NCBI RefSeq assembly: GCF_036059255.1
Contig: NZ_CP107947.1
Coordinates: 248,001 to 312,000 of the forward strand
DNA from: Micromonospora sp. NBC_00389
Lineage (GTDB): Bacteria; Actinomycetota; Actinomycetes; Mycobacteriales; Micromonosporaceae
Direction of reading: 5' to 3'
Length of the DNA stretch: 64,000 bases
A program made the position numbers and the translations under genes. Each line of letters opens with the position of its first letter. The first letter of the stretch is position 1. Below the pieces are notes generated by a model. The model did not search any database. It was not told the origin of the DNA and was given only the letters and a program-made list of their open reading frames with translations. Positions 54,651-63,209 of this stretch are shown here, piece by piece.

Positions 54651-55763
54651 TCAGCGGACCGCGACTCCGGCCGACTCGCGGACGTCGTGCCGGCCGGCGA
54701 CGACCCGTCGGTAGACCTCCTCGTAGCCGGACGCCAGGCGCTCGGTCGAGAAGTTCTCCGCGACGTGCGCCACGCAGTCCTCCGGGTCCAGTTGCTTCGC
54801 CGCCCGCAGGGCCTCGGGCAGGTCCTCCGGCCGCTCGCACACCAGCCCGGTCACCCCGGGAAGGACCAGCTCCGGCACCGCGCCCCGGTCGAGTGCGACC
54901 ACCGGTGTGCCGGTCGCCATCGCCTCCAACATCACCATGCCGAACGGCTCGTCCCACTGGATCGGCATGATCAGGCATCGGGCGTCGACCAGCATCCGCA
55001 GGGTCTCCGCGCGGCCGGCGTTGAACACGACCCTGACGTCGTCGCCGATCAGCGGCTCGACCACCTGCTCGTAGTAGCGGCGCTCGGCCGGCTCATTGCA
55101 CTTGCCCGCCAGCAGCAGCGGCACCCCGGCCGCTCGGCACGCCCGGATGGCGAAGTCCGGGCCCTTGTCCGGGCTGAACCGGGCCAACCACAGCACCGGC
55201 CCGGGACCGGGTGCGGTCTTGCGTGGAAAGCCCCGGATGTCCAACGCGTTGTGCACCGTACCGACCCAGGGCAGGAGCGGGTTGAGCCGGCGCTGGGCGT
55301 GCGAGATGGCCACCAGCCCGACCCCCTGGTCGACTTCGCCGAGCACGTCGCCGTACTCCCCCACCGGGTTGCCGTGCACGGTCGCCACCGTCGGCACGGC
55401 CCGGCGGCCGGCCACCAGCGGGCCGATCGTGGTGTGGTCGTGGATCACGTCGAAGTCCGCCGCTGTGATCATCTGGTTCACCCGGGCCAGGTGGGCCAGC
55501 TCCGGCAGTGACTCGCCGAGCCGCTCGTACTGGACCTCGGGAACGGTGGAGACGAAGCCGCCAGCGGCGGTGCCGTGCTCGACGCCGGCACCGAACAGGG
55601 TTACCGCGTGGCCGTGCCCGGTCAGCGCGTCCACCAGGCCGGCGACCACCTGTTCCAGGCCGCCGTAGCCAGGCGGCGGTACGGACAGCCACGGCGGGAC
55701 CACCATCGCGATGCGCAACGACCGCTCCGGAGGGCGGTCGGCGGGCGGGTGGTTCACAACCAC
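54651..55763 (-). CDS. Glycosyltransferase family 4 protein
   Basis: A 370-residue GT-B fold glycosyltransferase. The N-terminal domain begins LRIAMVVPPWLSVPPPGYGGLEQVVAGLVDALTGHGHAVTLFGAG, and DVIHDHTTIGPLVAG and ATVHGNP follow. The C-terminal nucleotide-sugar site has VLWLARFSPDKGPDFAIRACRAAG and the EX7E motif in DEPFGMVMLEAMATGTPVVAL. It is probably cytoplasmic, using an NDP-hexose; the acceptor is unknown. The start is GTG 55763 or GTG 55757: GGAGG lies 4 or 10 bases upstream respectively. It is convergent with the kinase gene, with only 28 bases between the stops, and about 100 bases beyond the BON gene stop. Confidence 0.88.
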   Translation of the reverse strand: MVVNHPPADRPPERSLRIAMVVPPWLSVPPPGYGGLEQVVAGLVDALTGHGHAVTLFGAGVEHGTAAGGFVSTVPEVQYERLGESLPELAHLARVNQMITAADFDVIHDHTTIGPLVAGRRAVPTVATVHGNPVGEYGDVLGEVDQGVGLVAISHAQRRLNPLLPWVGTVHNALDIRGFPRKTAPGPGPVLWLARFSPDKGPDFAIRACRAAGVPLLLAGKCNEPAERRYYEQVVEPLIGDDVRVVFNAGRAETLRMLVDARCLIMPIQWDEPFGMVMLEAMATGTPVVALDRGAVPELVLPGVTGLVCERPEDLPEALRAAKQLDPEDCVAHVAENFSTERLASGYEEVYRRVVAGRHDVRESAGVAVR

Positions 55764-55860
55764 GAGTCCTCCCCGTTGATCCCCGGTCGAGCGTCGCCGC
55801 CGGCATGGTCTGCGGCGGTTTCCCCACGGCGTCTCCGGTAAACCGGACAAAGACGGACGC

Positions 55861-56532
55861 TCAACCGCCGACCAGGAGCTGGTCGTGGACCACCCGCACC
55901 CCCGGCGCGGACCAGGCCACCCGCTCGACCTGGTCGCGTTCCCACCACGAGTGGACCACCCCGGCCAGGACCAGCGTGTCGCCGTCCACCTCGACGGTCA
56001 CCCGGTCGGCGCCGAGCGTACGCAGCAGCGCGCGCTGTACGTCGCGCCGGAGCCGCTCGGCGGCCGGCGGCGCCGACGGTCGCACCTCGACCAGGTTGGT
56101 GATCCCGCGTACGCCGTCCAGCCGGCGCAGCTCCCCCTCGGCAGCGCGGCGCTGCCAGCCGAACTCGACCTCGCCGCGGAGCATCAGCCAGCCGTTCGCG
56201 ACTGTCACGTCCAGGCGCTCGGCCGGCACGAAGCTGTCCCACTCCAGCGCCCGACTGGCGGCGATGGCGATCTCGGCGTCGGTACGCCCCGGTGTGCCCG
56301 GCAGCCGCACCTCGATCTCGTCGGCTACCGCCCGCACCCCACGGACGCGCTGCGCGCAGCGGGTCGCCGCCCAACTGCGGGCGGCGCCGTCGACGAATCC
56401 GGTCAGGGTGACCACCCCCTGGTCGACGGTCACGCCGATCTCGTTCGGTTGCAGCTGCGCGTCCCAGGCCAGCTCGGCCAGGACGTCGCGCTGGATCCGC
56501 TGGTCGTCGCGGACATCCGTCGCCGTGCTCAT
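55861..56532 (-). CDS. BON-domain protein with three repeats
   Basis: A 223-residue protein made of three BON domains (about residues 10-75, 85-150 and 155-223). Each has an amphipathic helix and the beta-strand pattern ending in xVxNxLxV: QGVVTLTGFVDGAARSWAA with VRAVADEIEV, NGWLMLRGEVEFGWQRRAAEG with VRGITNLVEV, and GDTLVLAGVVHSWWERDQVERVA with VRVVHDQLLV. BON domains bind membranes or phospholipids and are linked to osmotic stress (OsmY). No signal peptide is seen, so it is probably cytoplasmic in this Gram-positive. A weak GGGTGG lies before the ATG. It is separated from the htrA unit by a strong terminator. Confidence 0.9.
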   Translation of the reverse strand: MSTATDVRDDQRIQRDVLAELAWDAQLQPNEIGVTVDQGVVTLTGFVDGAARSWAATRCAQRVRGVRAVADEIEVRLPGTPGRTDAEIAIAASRALEWDSFVPAERLDVTVANGWLMLRGEVEFGWQRRAAEGELRRLDGVRGITNLVEVRPSAPPAAERLRRDVQRALLRTLGADRVTVEVDGDTLVLAGVVHSWWERDQVERVAWSAPGVRVVHDQLLVGG

Positions 56533-56589
56533 GGCATCCACCCCCCGTACGGTCGCGGGCTCGCCTTCCGAACGTGCCGGGCGCACGGG

Positions 56590-56626
56590 TGACGGCGGTT
56601 CACCCGATCCGGGTGAACCGCCGTCA
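56590..56626 (-). terminator. Perfect 16-bp terminator after htrA
   Basis: The arms 56590-56605 and 56611-56626 are perfectly complementary with a GATCC loop. The element lies between the htrA stop and the BON start on the minus strand. Confidence 0.8.
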
Positions 56627-56712
56627 GGGCGGAAAAGAGCGGCGGGTGACGGAGCCAACCCCCTTGGCCCCGCCACCGGCCGCCGGAGGGAGGAGGCAGG
56701 TTCAGATATCGG

Positions 56713-58260
56713 TTAGGACGTTTCGGCGAGCGTCACGGTTGCCGACTTCTCGGCGCCGTTCCGCTTGAACTGCACCTCGACCCGGTCGCCGACCTTGCCG
56801 GCCTGCACCGCGCCGACCAGGTCGTCGGAGTCGTTGATCGCCTTGTCGCCGAACCGGGTGATCACGTCACCCCGCTGGAAGCCGGCCTTCTCGGCGGGGC
56901 TGCCCGCGGTGATCGACGCGACCAGGGCGCCGCCGCCCTCGGCCTGGTTGACGCCGACCCCGAGCGACGGGTGGCTGACCTTCTCGCCGCGCTGGAGCTT
57001 GCCCGCGACGTCCTTGGCCTTGTTGCTGGGGATGGCGAACCCGACGCCGATGTTGCCGGTGCTCTGCCCGGAGGTGGCGATGGCGGTGTTGACGCCGATC
57101 ACCTCGCCCCGGGTGTTGACCAGGGCGCCACCGGAGTTACCCGGGTTGATCGGGGCGTCGGTCTGGAGCAGGCCGGAGATCGAGCTGACCGCCTGACCCT
57201 GCTGGCTCGGGTCCTGCTGCTGACCCTCGCCAGCCCTGATGGTGCGGTCCCGGGCGCTGAGGATGCCCGCGGTCACCGAGCCCTGCAGGCCGAGCGGGCT
57301 GCCCAGGGCGAGCACCTGGTCGCCGACCTGCATGCCGTCGCTGTCACCGAAGGTGGCCGGCTTGAGATCGGAGACCCCGTTGGCCTTCACCACGGCCAGG
57401 TCGGTCTTCGGGTCGGTACCGATGATCTTCGCTTCGGCGGTCTTGCCGTCGGCGAAGACCACCTGCACGGTGTCCCCGCTGGCGGAGGCGACCACGTGGT
57501 TGTTGCTGAGCACGTAGCCGTCGGCGCTGAGCACCACGCCGGAGCCCTCGCCACTGTCGGTGGCGATGGAGACGACGCTGTCCTGCACGGCGGCGGCGAT
57601 CTTCGGCAGGTCGGCGCTGTTGAGCACCGGGGCCGCGGAGTAGGTGCGGGTGACACCGCCACCGTCGTCGTCGAGAGCGAGCGCGAGCGACCCGCCCGCC
57701 ACACCGGAGCCGAGCATCAGGGCGAACACCGCGACACCGGCGCCGGCGAACTTGGCGATCCGGCCCGGCCGGGGCCCGGTGCCGGGCGGCGTGGCCTGCG
57801 GACCCCAGGGCGGCACCGGCTGCCCCGGGTGCTGGTGCTGGTGCTGCTGGTACGCCGCGCCCGGCTGGCCCCCGCCGGCCCAGCCGGACTGGTGCTGGCC
57901 CGGGTACCAGGGAGAGCCGGGGTACCGGCCGGCGGTCGGCTGCGGGTAGCCGTGCTGGCCGGGCGCCGGGTGCCCGGAGACCGGGTACGGCGGCGCGGAG
58001 GGGGTGGCGGCCGAGGGCTCGTACCCGGTCGGCTGCCCAACGGCCGGCGGCGCGCTGGCCGGCTGGCCGGCGGAGGCGGCGGGCACGGTCGGGGTGACGG
58101 CTGTGGTCGCCGCGTCCTCGGTGGTCGACACGACCGGAACAGGGGTGGTCGGGGAGTCGGACTGCGCGCGCTCGTCGCGCGGCAGCTCGGCGGTGGGGTG
58201 CGACGGCTCGGCGTCGGTTGCGGCCGGCCGGCGCTGCGGGTCGGACTCGAACTCGGTCAT
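56713..58260 (-). CDS. HtrA-type serine protease with PDZ domain (PepD-like)
   Basis: A 515-residue membrane-anchored protease. A long proline, Gln and His-rich cytoplasmic tail (about 1-165) precedes one helix (about 170-195). The trypsin-like domain carries VLSNNHVV (His), PKTDLAVVKANG (Asp) and PINPGNSGGALVN (Ser), and the PDZ domain starts near residue 425 (SHPSLGVGVNQAEGGGALVASITAGSPAEKAGFQRGDVITRFGD). It degrades or refolds misfolded exported proteins. GAAGG lies seven bases before the ATG. Histidine kinase and response regulator genes lie just upstream on the same strand, as for mycobacterial pepD with mprB-mprA. Confidence 0.95.
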   Translation of the reverse strand: MTEFESDPQRRPAATDAEPSHPTAELPRDERAQSDSPTTPVPVVSTTEDAATTAVTPTVPAASAGQPASAPPAVGQPTGYEPSAATPSAPPYPVSGHPAPGQHGYPQPTAGRYPGSPWYPGQHQSGWAGGGQPGAAYQQHQHQHPGQPVPPWGPQATPPGTGPRPGRIAKFAGAGVAVFALMLGSGVAGGSLALALDDDGGGVTRTYSAAPVLNSADLPKIAAAVQDSVVSIATDSGEGSGVVLSADGYVLSNNHVVASASGDTVQVVFADGKTAEAKIIGTDPKTDLAVVKANGVSDLKPATFGDSDGMQVGDQVLALGSPLGLQGSVTAGILSARDRTIRAGEGQQQDPSQQGQAVSSISGLLQTDAPINPGNSGGALVNTRGEVIGVNTAIATSGQSTGNIGVGFAIPSNKAKDVAGKLQRGEKVSHPSLGVGVNQAEGGGALVASITAGSPAEKAGFQRGDVITRFGDKAINDSDDLVGAVQAGKVGDRVEVQFKRNGAEKSATVTLAETS

Positions 58261-58322
58261 GCCACTACCTTCTCCCCGGCCACTGCGATCAAGCTGGATC
58301 CGTCCTGGAAGTTGGCTGAAAG

Positions 58323-59879
58323 TCACTCGCCCGTCTCGTCGACCTGAGGCGCCTGAGGCAGCCGGACCCGGAACGTGGCCCCGCCGCCGGGGGTCTCGGT
58401 CACCTCCACCGAGCCGTGGTGGGCGGCGACCAGCGCCGCCACGATGGCCAGGCCGAGGCCGGTGCCGGTGTTGCCGTCGGCCCGCCTGGTGCGCGCCGCG
58501 TCGGCCCGGTAGAACCGCTCGAACACCCGTTCCGTCTGCTCCGGGGAGAGGCCCGGACCGGTGTCGGCCACCTCCACCACCGCGAGGTTCCCCGGCTCGG
58601 CGCGCAGCCGCAGCTTGATCTCGGCATCCGGCGGGGTGTGGGTCAGCGCGTTGGTGACCAGGTTGCCGATCACCTGACGCAGCCGCGCGTCGTCGGCGAA
58701 GACGACGAGGGGGCCCGAGCCGGGCTCGATCTCCAGCTCGATCCGCCGGTCCGGCGCGATCGCCCGAGCGGCGTGCACCGCGTCGGAGGCGAGCACCGGC
58801 AGCTCCACCGGGGCGAGCGAGAGCGGCCGTTCCCGGTCCAGTCGGGCGAGCAACAGCAGGTCCTCCACCAGCAGCCCCATCCGGGCCGCCTCGTCCTCGA
58901 TCCGGCGCAGCAGGCCGGCGGTCTGCTCCGGTGCCCGGGCTGCGCCCTGCCGGTACAGCTCGGCGAAGCCGCGGATGGTGGTCAGTGGGGTACGCAGTTC
59001 GTGCGAGGCGTCCGCGACGAACTGCCGCATCCGCCCCTCCGAGCGCCGGGCCCGCGCCTCGGACGCCTGCGCGGCAGCGGCCGCGTCCCGCGCGGTGCTC
59101 TCGGCTGAGCGGGCGGCGGTCTCCGAGGCGGCCCGGGCGGTGAACGCCGCCTCGATCTGGGCGAGCATCGCGTTCAGCGCACGGGAGAGCCGGCCCAGTT
59201 CGGACGTGGGGTACTCCTGTCCCTCCTCCGGGTCGGGCACCCGGCGGGTCAGGTCACCGCCGGCGATGGCCGCGGCGGTCCGTTCGATCTCCACCAGCGG
59301 TTTGAGGCTGGTCCGCACGATGGCCGCGCCGATCGAGGCCAGCATGATCAGCACCGCACCGCCGACCAGGAGGTCGATCCAGACGAGCTGCTGCACCGCC
59401 CGGTCCACCTCGGTCAGCGGCTGGCCCACCGCCAGCACCGAGCCGTCGCGCTGGGCGGCGTAGTACACCCGCCACCGGGTCTGGCCGTCGTGGGACACGA
59501 CGGTCCGCGGCTCCCCCTCCAGGTCCGCGAAGCCCGCACGACTGGTGGGAAAGGTGGGCAACTGCTCGGGGTCGAGACTGATGTCGTCGTAGATCGCCCG
59601 GTAAACCCGCTGGTCGTCGGCCAGGGTCACGACGTAGTCGCTGGGCAACATGGCGTTGATCTCACCGCTGCGCAGCTTTGGGAGCAGCTGACCGAGACCC
59701 TGGGCGGTCGACCTGATCTGCCCGTCCACCTGGCCCACCAGGTAGTTGCGGAGGAAGTAGGCGGTCAGCGAGCTGATCACCAGCAGTGCGACAGCGACGA
59801 GCGCCAGCACCGAGGTGACCAGCTTGAACCGCAGTGGTACGCCCCGCAGCCGTCCCTTCGCCTGCTGGACCGCGTTCAC
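58323..59879 (-). CDS. Sensor histidine kinase (MprB-like)
   Basis: A 518-residue membrane kinase. Helices at about 20-42 and 165-190 enclose an extracytoplasmic sensor domain of about 120 residues. A HAMP domain (about 190-245) is followed by an Ala-rich coiled-coil insert (about 245-285), then the phospho-acceptor His293 in ASHELRTPLTTIRG. The HATPase domain shows NALTHTPP (N box), DTGPGLSP (G1), ERFYR (F box) and GTGLGLAIV (G2). The GTG start overlaps the response regulator stop by four bases (GTGA). Gene order response regulator-kinase-HtrA protease suggests an envelope stress system in which the protease is a target. Confidence 0.95.
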   Translation of the reverse strand: MNAVQQAKGRLRGVPLRFKLVTSVLALVAVALLVISSLTAYFLRNYLVGQVDGQIRSTAQGLGQLLPKLRSGEINAMLPSDYVVTLADDQRVYRAIYDDISLDPEQLPTFPTSRAGFADLEGEPRTVVSHDGQTRWRVYYAAQRDGSVLAVGQPLTEVDRAVQQLVWIDLLVGGAVLIMLASIGAAIVRTSLKPLVEIERTAAAIAGGDLTRRVPDPEEGQEYPTSELGRLSRALNAMLAQIEAAFTARAASETAARSAESTARDAAAAAQASEARARRSEGRMRQFVADASHELRTPLTTIRGFAELYRQGAARAPEQTAGLLRRIEDEAARMGLLVEDLLLLARLDRERPLSLAPVELPVLASDAVHAARAIAPDRRIELEIEPGSGPLVVFADDARLRQVIGNLVTNALTHTPPDAEIKLRLRAEPGNLAVVEVADTGPGLSPEQTERVFERFYRADAARTRRADGNTGTGLGLAIVAALVAAHHGSVEVTETPGGGATFRVRLPQAPQVDETGE

Positions 59880-60577
59880 GCCGCTGGCTTGCGCAGCACG
59901 TACCCGACGCCGCGGAGGGTGTGGATCAACCGGGGCTGGGTGGTGTCGACCTTGCGCCGCAGGTAGGAGATGTAGGACTCGACGATGTTGTCGTCGCCGC
60001 GGAAGTCGTAGTTCCAGACGTGGTCCAGGATCTGCGCCTTGGACAGCACCCGGTTGGCGTTGAGCATCAGGTAGCGCAGCAGCTTGAACTCGGTCGGCGA
60101 GAGCTGCACCCGCTGCCCGGCCCGGTGCACCTCGTGGGTCTCCTCGTCCAACTCCAGGTCGGCGAAGGTGAGCCGGGACGGGGCCTGCTCCCCGGTGGTG
60201 GTGCGGCGCAGCACGGCCCGGATCCGGGCCGTCAACTCCTCCAGGCTGAACGGCTTGGTCACGTAGTCGTCGCCACCCAGGGTCAGCCCACGGATCTTGT
60301 CGTCGGTGGCGTCCCGGGCGGTCAGGAAGACCACCGGGGTACGCGTACCGCCCTCGCGGAGCATCCGGATGACCTCGAAGCCGTCCAGGTCCGGCAGCAT
60401 CACGTCGAGCACCACCAGGTCGGGCCGGTGATCCTTGGCGGCATTCAGGGCCGCGCTGCCGCTGGTCGCGGTGGCCACGTCGAACCCCGCGAAGCGCAGG
60501 CTTGCGGAGAGCAGTTCGAGGATGTTCGGGTCGTCCTCGACGACGAGCAGTCGCGCCTCGGTTTGGGTAGCGGGCAT
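59876..60577 (-). CDS. OmpR-family response regulator (MprA-like)
   Basis: A 233-residue two-component regulator. The receiver domain has the acidic pocket VVEDDPN, phospho-acceptor Asp58 in VVLDVMLPDLDG, LTARDATDDKIRGL and the Lys of YVTKPFSLEEL. The C-terminal winged helix is OmpR-like (LSPTEFKLLRYLMLNANRVLSKAQILDHVWNYDFRGDDNIVESYISYLRRKVD). The ATG at 60577 lacks a Shine-Dalgarno but follows GATGAT by six bases, so it may be leaderless. The stop overlaps the kinase start. It probably activates the htrA gene and its own operon. Confidence 0.96.
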   Translation of the reverse strand: MPATQTEARLLVVEDDPNILELLSASLRFAGFDVATATSGSAALNAAKDHRPDLVVLDVMLPDLDGFEVIRMLREGGTRTPVVFLTARDATDDKIRGLTLGGDDYVTKPFSLEELTARIRAVLRRTTTGEQAPSRLTFADLELDEETHEVHRAGQRVQLSPTEFKLLRYLMLNANRVLSKAQILDHVWNYDFRGDDNIVESYISYLRRKVDTTQPRLIHTLRGVGYVLRKPAA

Positions 60578-60676
60578 GTGCCCATCATCGGTGACCTCAC
60601 TGCGTCGGCGCTGGACACTTCCTGCAAAAACCCTGTGAGTCGTTGACCGCCACCTCTCCCCAGCGGGCGACAACGG

Positions 60677-61300
60677 TCAGCGCAGCAGCCGGCGCAGCCC
60701 GTCCAGCGCGCCGTCGAGCAGTCGGATCGCGGTACGCACCTGGGTGTCGCTGAACTGCCGGGCCCGCGCCAGCCGGCCCACCTCGGCGGTGAACGCGGCC
60801 AGCCGCTGGTCGAACTCGTCGAGCAGGGCCGCGCTCGGCCCATTGGCCGACGCCGGACCGGGCGGCGGCGGAGGGGGAGGCGCCGAAGGCTCCCACCGGG
60901 TACGCCGGGTCTGCCGGGCTGCCGCGTTGAGCTCCCGCTTGAGGTCGCGCACCGAGCCGCTCACCTCGCTGCGGATCTCGCCTGCCAGGGTGGAGAGGTC
61001 CGCCACCGAGGCGGCGATGTCCGCCTCCAGGGTGGCCAGCTCGCCGTCGCGCTGGCGCAGCTCGTCGCGGCCGGCGTCGGTGATGCCGTACGTCTTGCGG
61101 CCGCCCGCGGCGGTGTGGCTGACCAGCCCTTCGGCCTCCAGCCGCTGGAGCCGGGGGTAGATGGTGCCGGCGCTGGGGGCGTACAGCCCGAGGAACCGGT
61201 CCTCCAGGAGGCGGATCAGCTCGTAGCCGTGCTTCGGGCCGTCGTCGAGGAGCTTGAGCAGGTAGAGCCGGAGCCGGCCGTGGCTGAACACGGCGGTCAC
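60677..61300 (-). CDS. PadR-family transcriptional regulator
   Basis: A 207-residue regulator. The N-terminal PadR winged helix is complete: HGRLRLYLLKLLDDGPKHGYELIRLLEDRFLGLYAPSAGTIYPRLQRLEAEGLVSHTAAGGRKTYGITDAGRDEL. The C-terminal half is helical and carries a polyproline stretch (PPPPPPPG), longer than in the small PadR class. The GTG start overlaps the stop of the DUF4097 gene (GTGA), so the two are cotranscribed from the promoter at 62167-62196. That promoter holds a perfect palindrome, so autorepression is likely. PadR beside DUF4097 is a recurring pair of unknown trigger. Confidence 0.93.
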   Translation of the reverse strand: MTAVFSHGRLRLYLLKLLDDGPKHGYELIRLLEDRFLGLYAPSAGTIYPRLQRLEAEGLVSHTAAGGRKTYGITDAGRDELRQRDGELATLEADIAASVADLSTLAGEIRSEVSGSVRDLKRELNAAARQTRRTRWEPSAPPPPPPPGPASANGPSAALLDEFDQRLAAFTAEVGRLARARQFSDTQVRTAIRLLDGALDGLRRLLR

Positions 61301-62121
61301 GGCAGCTCCTTCTCGTCGTCGCGCACCGGCCGGGCGAGCAGCGCGATGCTGCCCGAGGTGGCGGAAGCCCAGAGCTTACCCTCGCCTGCGCCGAGCACCC
61401 CCTCGCTGTTGGCCAGCGGGAATGTCGAGGTCCGCACCTGGGGAAACCCGCTGGTGATCCGGCCTGAGGCGGTGTGCAGCCGGACATCGAGGTCGCTGTC
61501 CTCCCGGACCCGCACCGTGATGCTGCCGGAGATGGTGGTGAGCCGGATCTCGCTGCCCCGGGGGTTGTCCAGGTCGCAGGTGATAGCTCCGGAAACGGTC
61601 TGGGCGTGCACCCGGTCGGCGGCACTGTCGGCGAGGATCACCTCCCCGGAGACCGTCTCCAGGGTAAGGTCACCACCCACCCCGAGCGCCTCCACCGGCC
61701 CGGAGGTGATCTTCGCGGAGGTGCTGCCGCGCAGCCCCATCAGGGTGATCTGGCCGGCGGTCACGTCGACCGTGGTCTCCCGTCGCAACCCGGAGGCGAC
61801 CAGCGAGCCCGCAACCAGGCGGAGGTCGGCGAGGACGTCGGCGGGCACCGCGACGGAGACGTCCACCTTCGGGTAGCGGGTCAGCGACCGGAGCCACCGC
61901 AGGGCGTCCGCCCAGCCCCGACCGCGCTCCTGGCGGAGGGTGAGCCGGCCGTCGGAGTGGGTGATCAGGACGGGCCGCCGGCCGACCCGGGTGATGTCGA
62001 TCCGGGTCGGGCCGTCGGTGGCGACCACGTTGAGCCGCCCGCTCACCAGGCGGACGTCCAGCCGGGTGACCGGGCCGTCCACGGTGAGCCGCTGCGGGCT
62101 GTCGACCGTCCATCCGGTCAT
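61297..62121 (-). CDS. DUF4097 family beta-helix protein
   Basis: A 274-residue protein with the repeating beta-strand pattern of DUF4097 (adhesin-like putative beta-helix). Repeats show alternating SGxIxxx turns: VSGRLNVV, TAGQITLM, TSGPVEALG, VSGEVILAD, VSGAITCD, ISGSITVRV, ASGRITSG and TSGSIALL. No signal peptide is seen, so it probably acts inside the cell. The function is unknown. GGGGAGAA precedes the ATG at 62121. It is translationally coupled with the padR gene downstream, so it may sense or modulate the signal for that regulator. Confidence 0.9.
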   Translation of the reverse strand: MTGWTVDSPQRLTVDGPVTRLDVRLVSGRLNVVATDGPTRIDITRVGRRPVLITHSDGRLTLRQERGRGWADALRWLRSLTRYPKVDVSVAVPADVLADLRLVAGSLVASGLRRETTVDVTAGQITLMGLRGSTSAKITSGPVEALGVGGDLTLETVSGEVILADSAADRVHAQTVSGAITCDLDNPRGSEIRLTTISGSITVRVREDSDLDVRLHTASGRITSGFPQVRTSTFPLANSEGVLGAGEGKLWASATSGSIALLARPVRDDEKELP

Positions 62122-62166
62122 CGCGTTCTCCCCTCGACGACGCGCCGACGCGCGTCCGACAACGAG

Positions 62167-62196
62167 ACAGTAACGCGATACATCGCGACAGCACAA
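62167..62196 (-). promoter_or_regulatory. Promoter with embedded palindromic operator for DUF4097-padR
   Basis: On the minus strand TTGTGC (62191-62196) and TACTGT (62167-62172) are 18 bases apart, a plausible -35/-10. The spacer contains CGCGATACATCGCG (62174-62187, plus strand), perfect 6-bp arms around two bases. Binding of a dimer there would block RNA polymerase. Predicted transcription starts about 40 bases before the first ATG. Confidence 0.65.
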
Positions 62197-62255
62197 GACT
62201 GCCGCCAGTTGTCAGGCCGCCGGGCGGAGCGGCGTCCACCCCGTGGCGTGGATGA

Positions 62256-63209
62256 TCAGGCCGCCAGGTCCAGCTCCCGGCCGGCGTCCGGCGTCAGCGC
62301 GGGCGCGGATGCGGGCGACGCGACGGCCGTCAAGGTGGGCACCGGGTGCAGCCGGCCCCGCGTCGCGGCACCCGCCACAGGCCGCAGGTGTACGGCCGAC
62401 TCGGCGGCCCGGGCCAGCAACCGCCGGTCGGCGTCGCGGGCCGGGTGCAGCGCGGCGGCGATCGTCACCGAGACCACCAGTTCCCGCGCCGCGACCACCC
62501 GCGCCATCGAGCGCAGCAGGGTGTCCGCACCGAGGAAGGCGGCTGCCGTGGTGGCCGTCCCGGTGACCTCGCACTGGTAGGCGAGCCGCAGCGGCACCAC
62601 CGGGCTGCCCGCGTCGATGGCCGCCTGGAACATCGCTGGCCGGAACCCGCCGCCGGGACGGCAGTCGGCCGCGCCGTCCCCGGCGCACCAGGTCGTACCC
62701 TCCGGGAAGACCGCGACCGGCCGGCCGGCGCGCAGCGCGTCGGCCACCCGGCGCACGGTGGCCGGCAGCGCCCGCGGCCGGGACCGGTCCACGAAGACCG
62801 TGCCCGCCGCCGCGGCCAGCAGGCCGAGCACAGGCCAGGAGCGGACCTCACGCTTCGCCACCATCCGGGTCGGCGCGACCGCCAGCACCGCGAGGATGTC
62901 CAGCCACGAGACATGGTTGGCGACCAGCAGTGCGCGCCGCCGGGGCAGCCGGCCCCGGATCACCAGCCGGACGCCGAACGCGCGCGCAGTGCCCCGGGCC
63001 CAGCCGCGCACCGCCGCCTGCCGCTCCGGTGCCGGCAGCACGGGCAGCAGCACCGCCAGGCCCGCCCCGGCCAGCAGCATGCCGGCTGCGGCGACCAACC
63101 GAAGGACCCGGCGGGGCACCGGCACCGTGGGCACCTCGCCGGCCGCCGGCAGGCACTCCTCGTCGCAGCCGGAGGAGGGCCGCCACAGGTCATCCGACAC
63201 GGCGGTCAC
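62256..63209 (-). CDS. olsA: Lysophospholipid acyltransferase, OlsA-like
   Basis: A 317-residue PlsC-family acyltransferase. One or two N-terminal helices (about 34-62) precede HX4D in LLVANHVSWLDILAVLAV and FPEG in PVAVFPEGTTWCAG. Basic block GRLPRRRALL and substrate region VVPLRLAYQCEVTG follow. Its GTG overlaps the stop of an OlsB-like GNAT gene by four bases. In ornithine lipid synthesis OlsB N-acylates ornithine and OlsA adds the second acyl chain to the 3-hydroxyl, and the gene order olsB-olsA matches. The symbol is inferred from this context; on its own it could equally be a PlsC for phosphatidic acid. Confidence 0.85.
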   Translation of the reverse strand: MTAVSDDLWRPSSGCDEECLPAAGEVPTVPVPRRVLRLVAAAGMLLAGAGLAVLLPVLPAPERQAAVRGWARGTARAFGVRLVIRGRLPRRRALLVANHVSWLDILAVLAVAPTRMVAKREVRSWPVLGLLAAAAGTVFVDRSRPRALPATVRRVADALRAGRPVAVFPEGTTWCAGDGAADCRPGGGFRPAMFQAAIDAGSPVVPLRLAYQCEVTGTATTAAAFLGADTLLRSMARVVAARELVVSVTIAAALHPARDADRRLLARAAESAVHLRPVAGAATRGRLHPVPTLTAVASPASAPALTPDAGRELDLAA

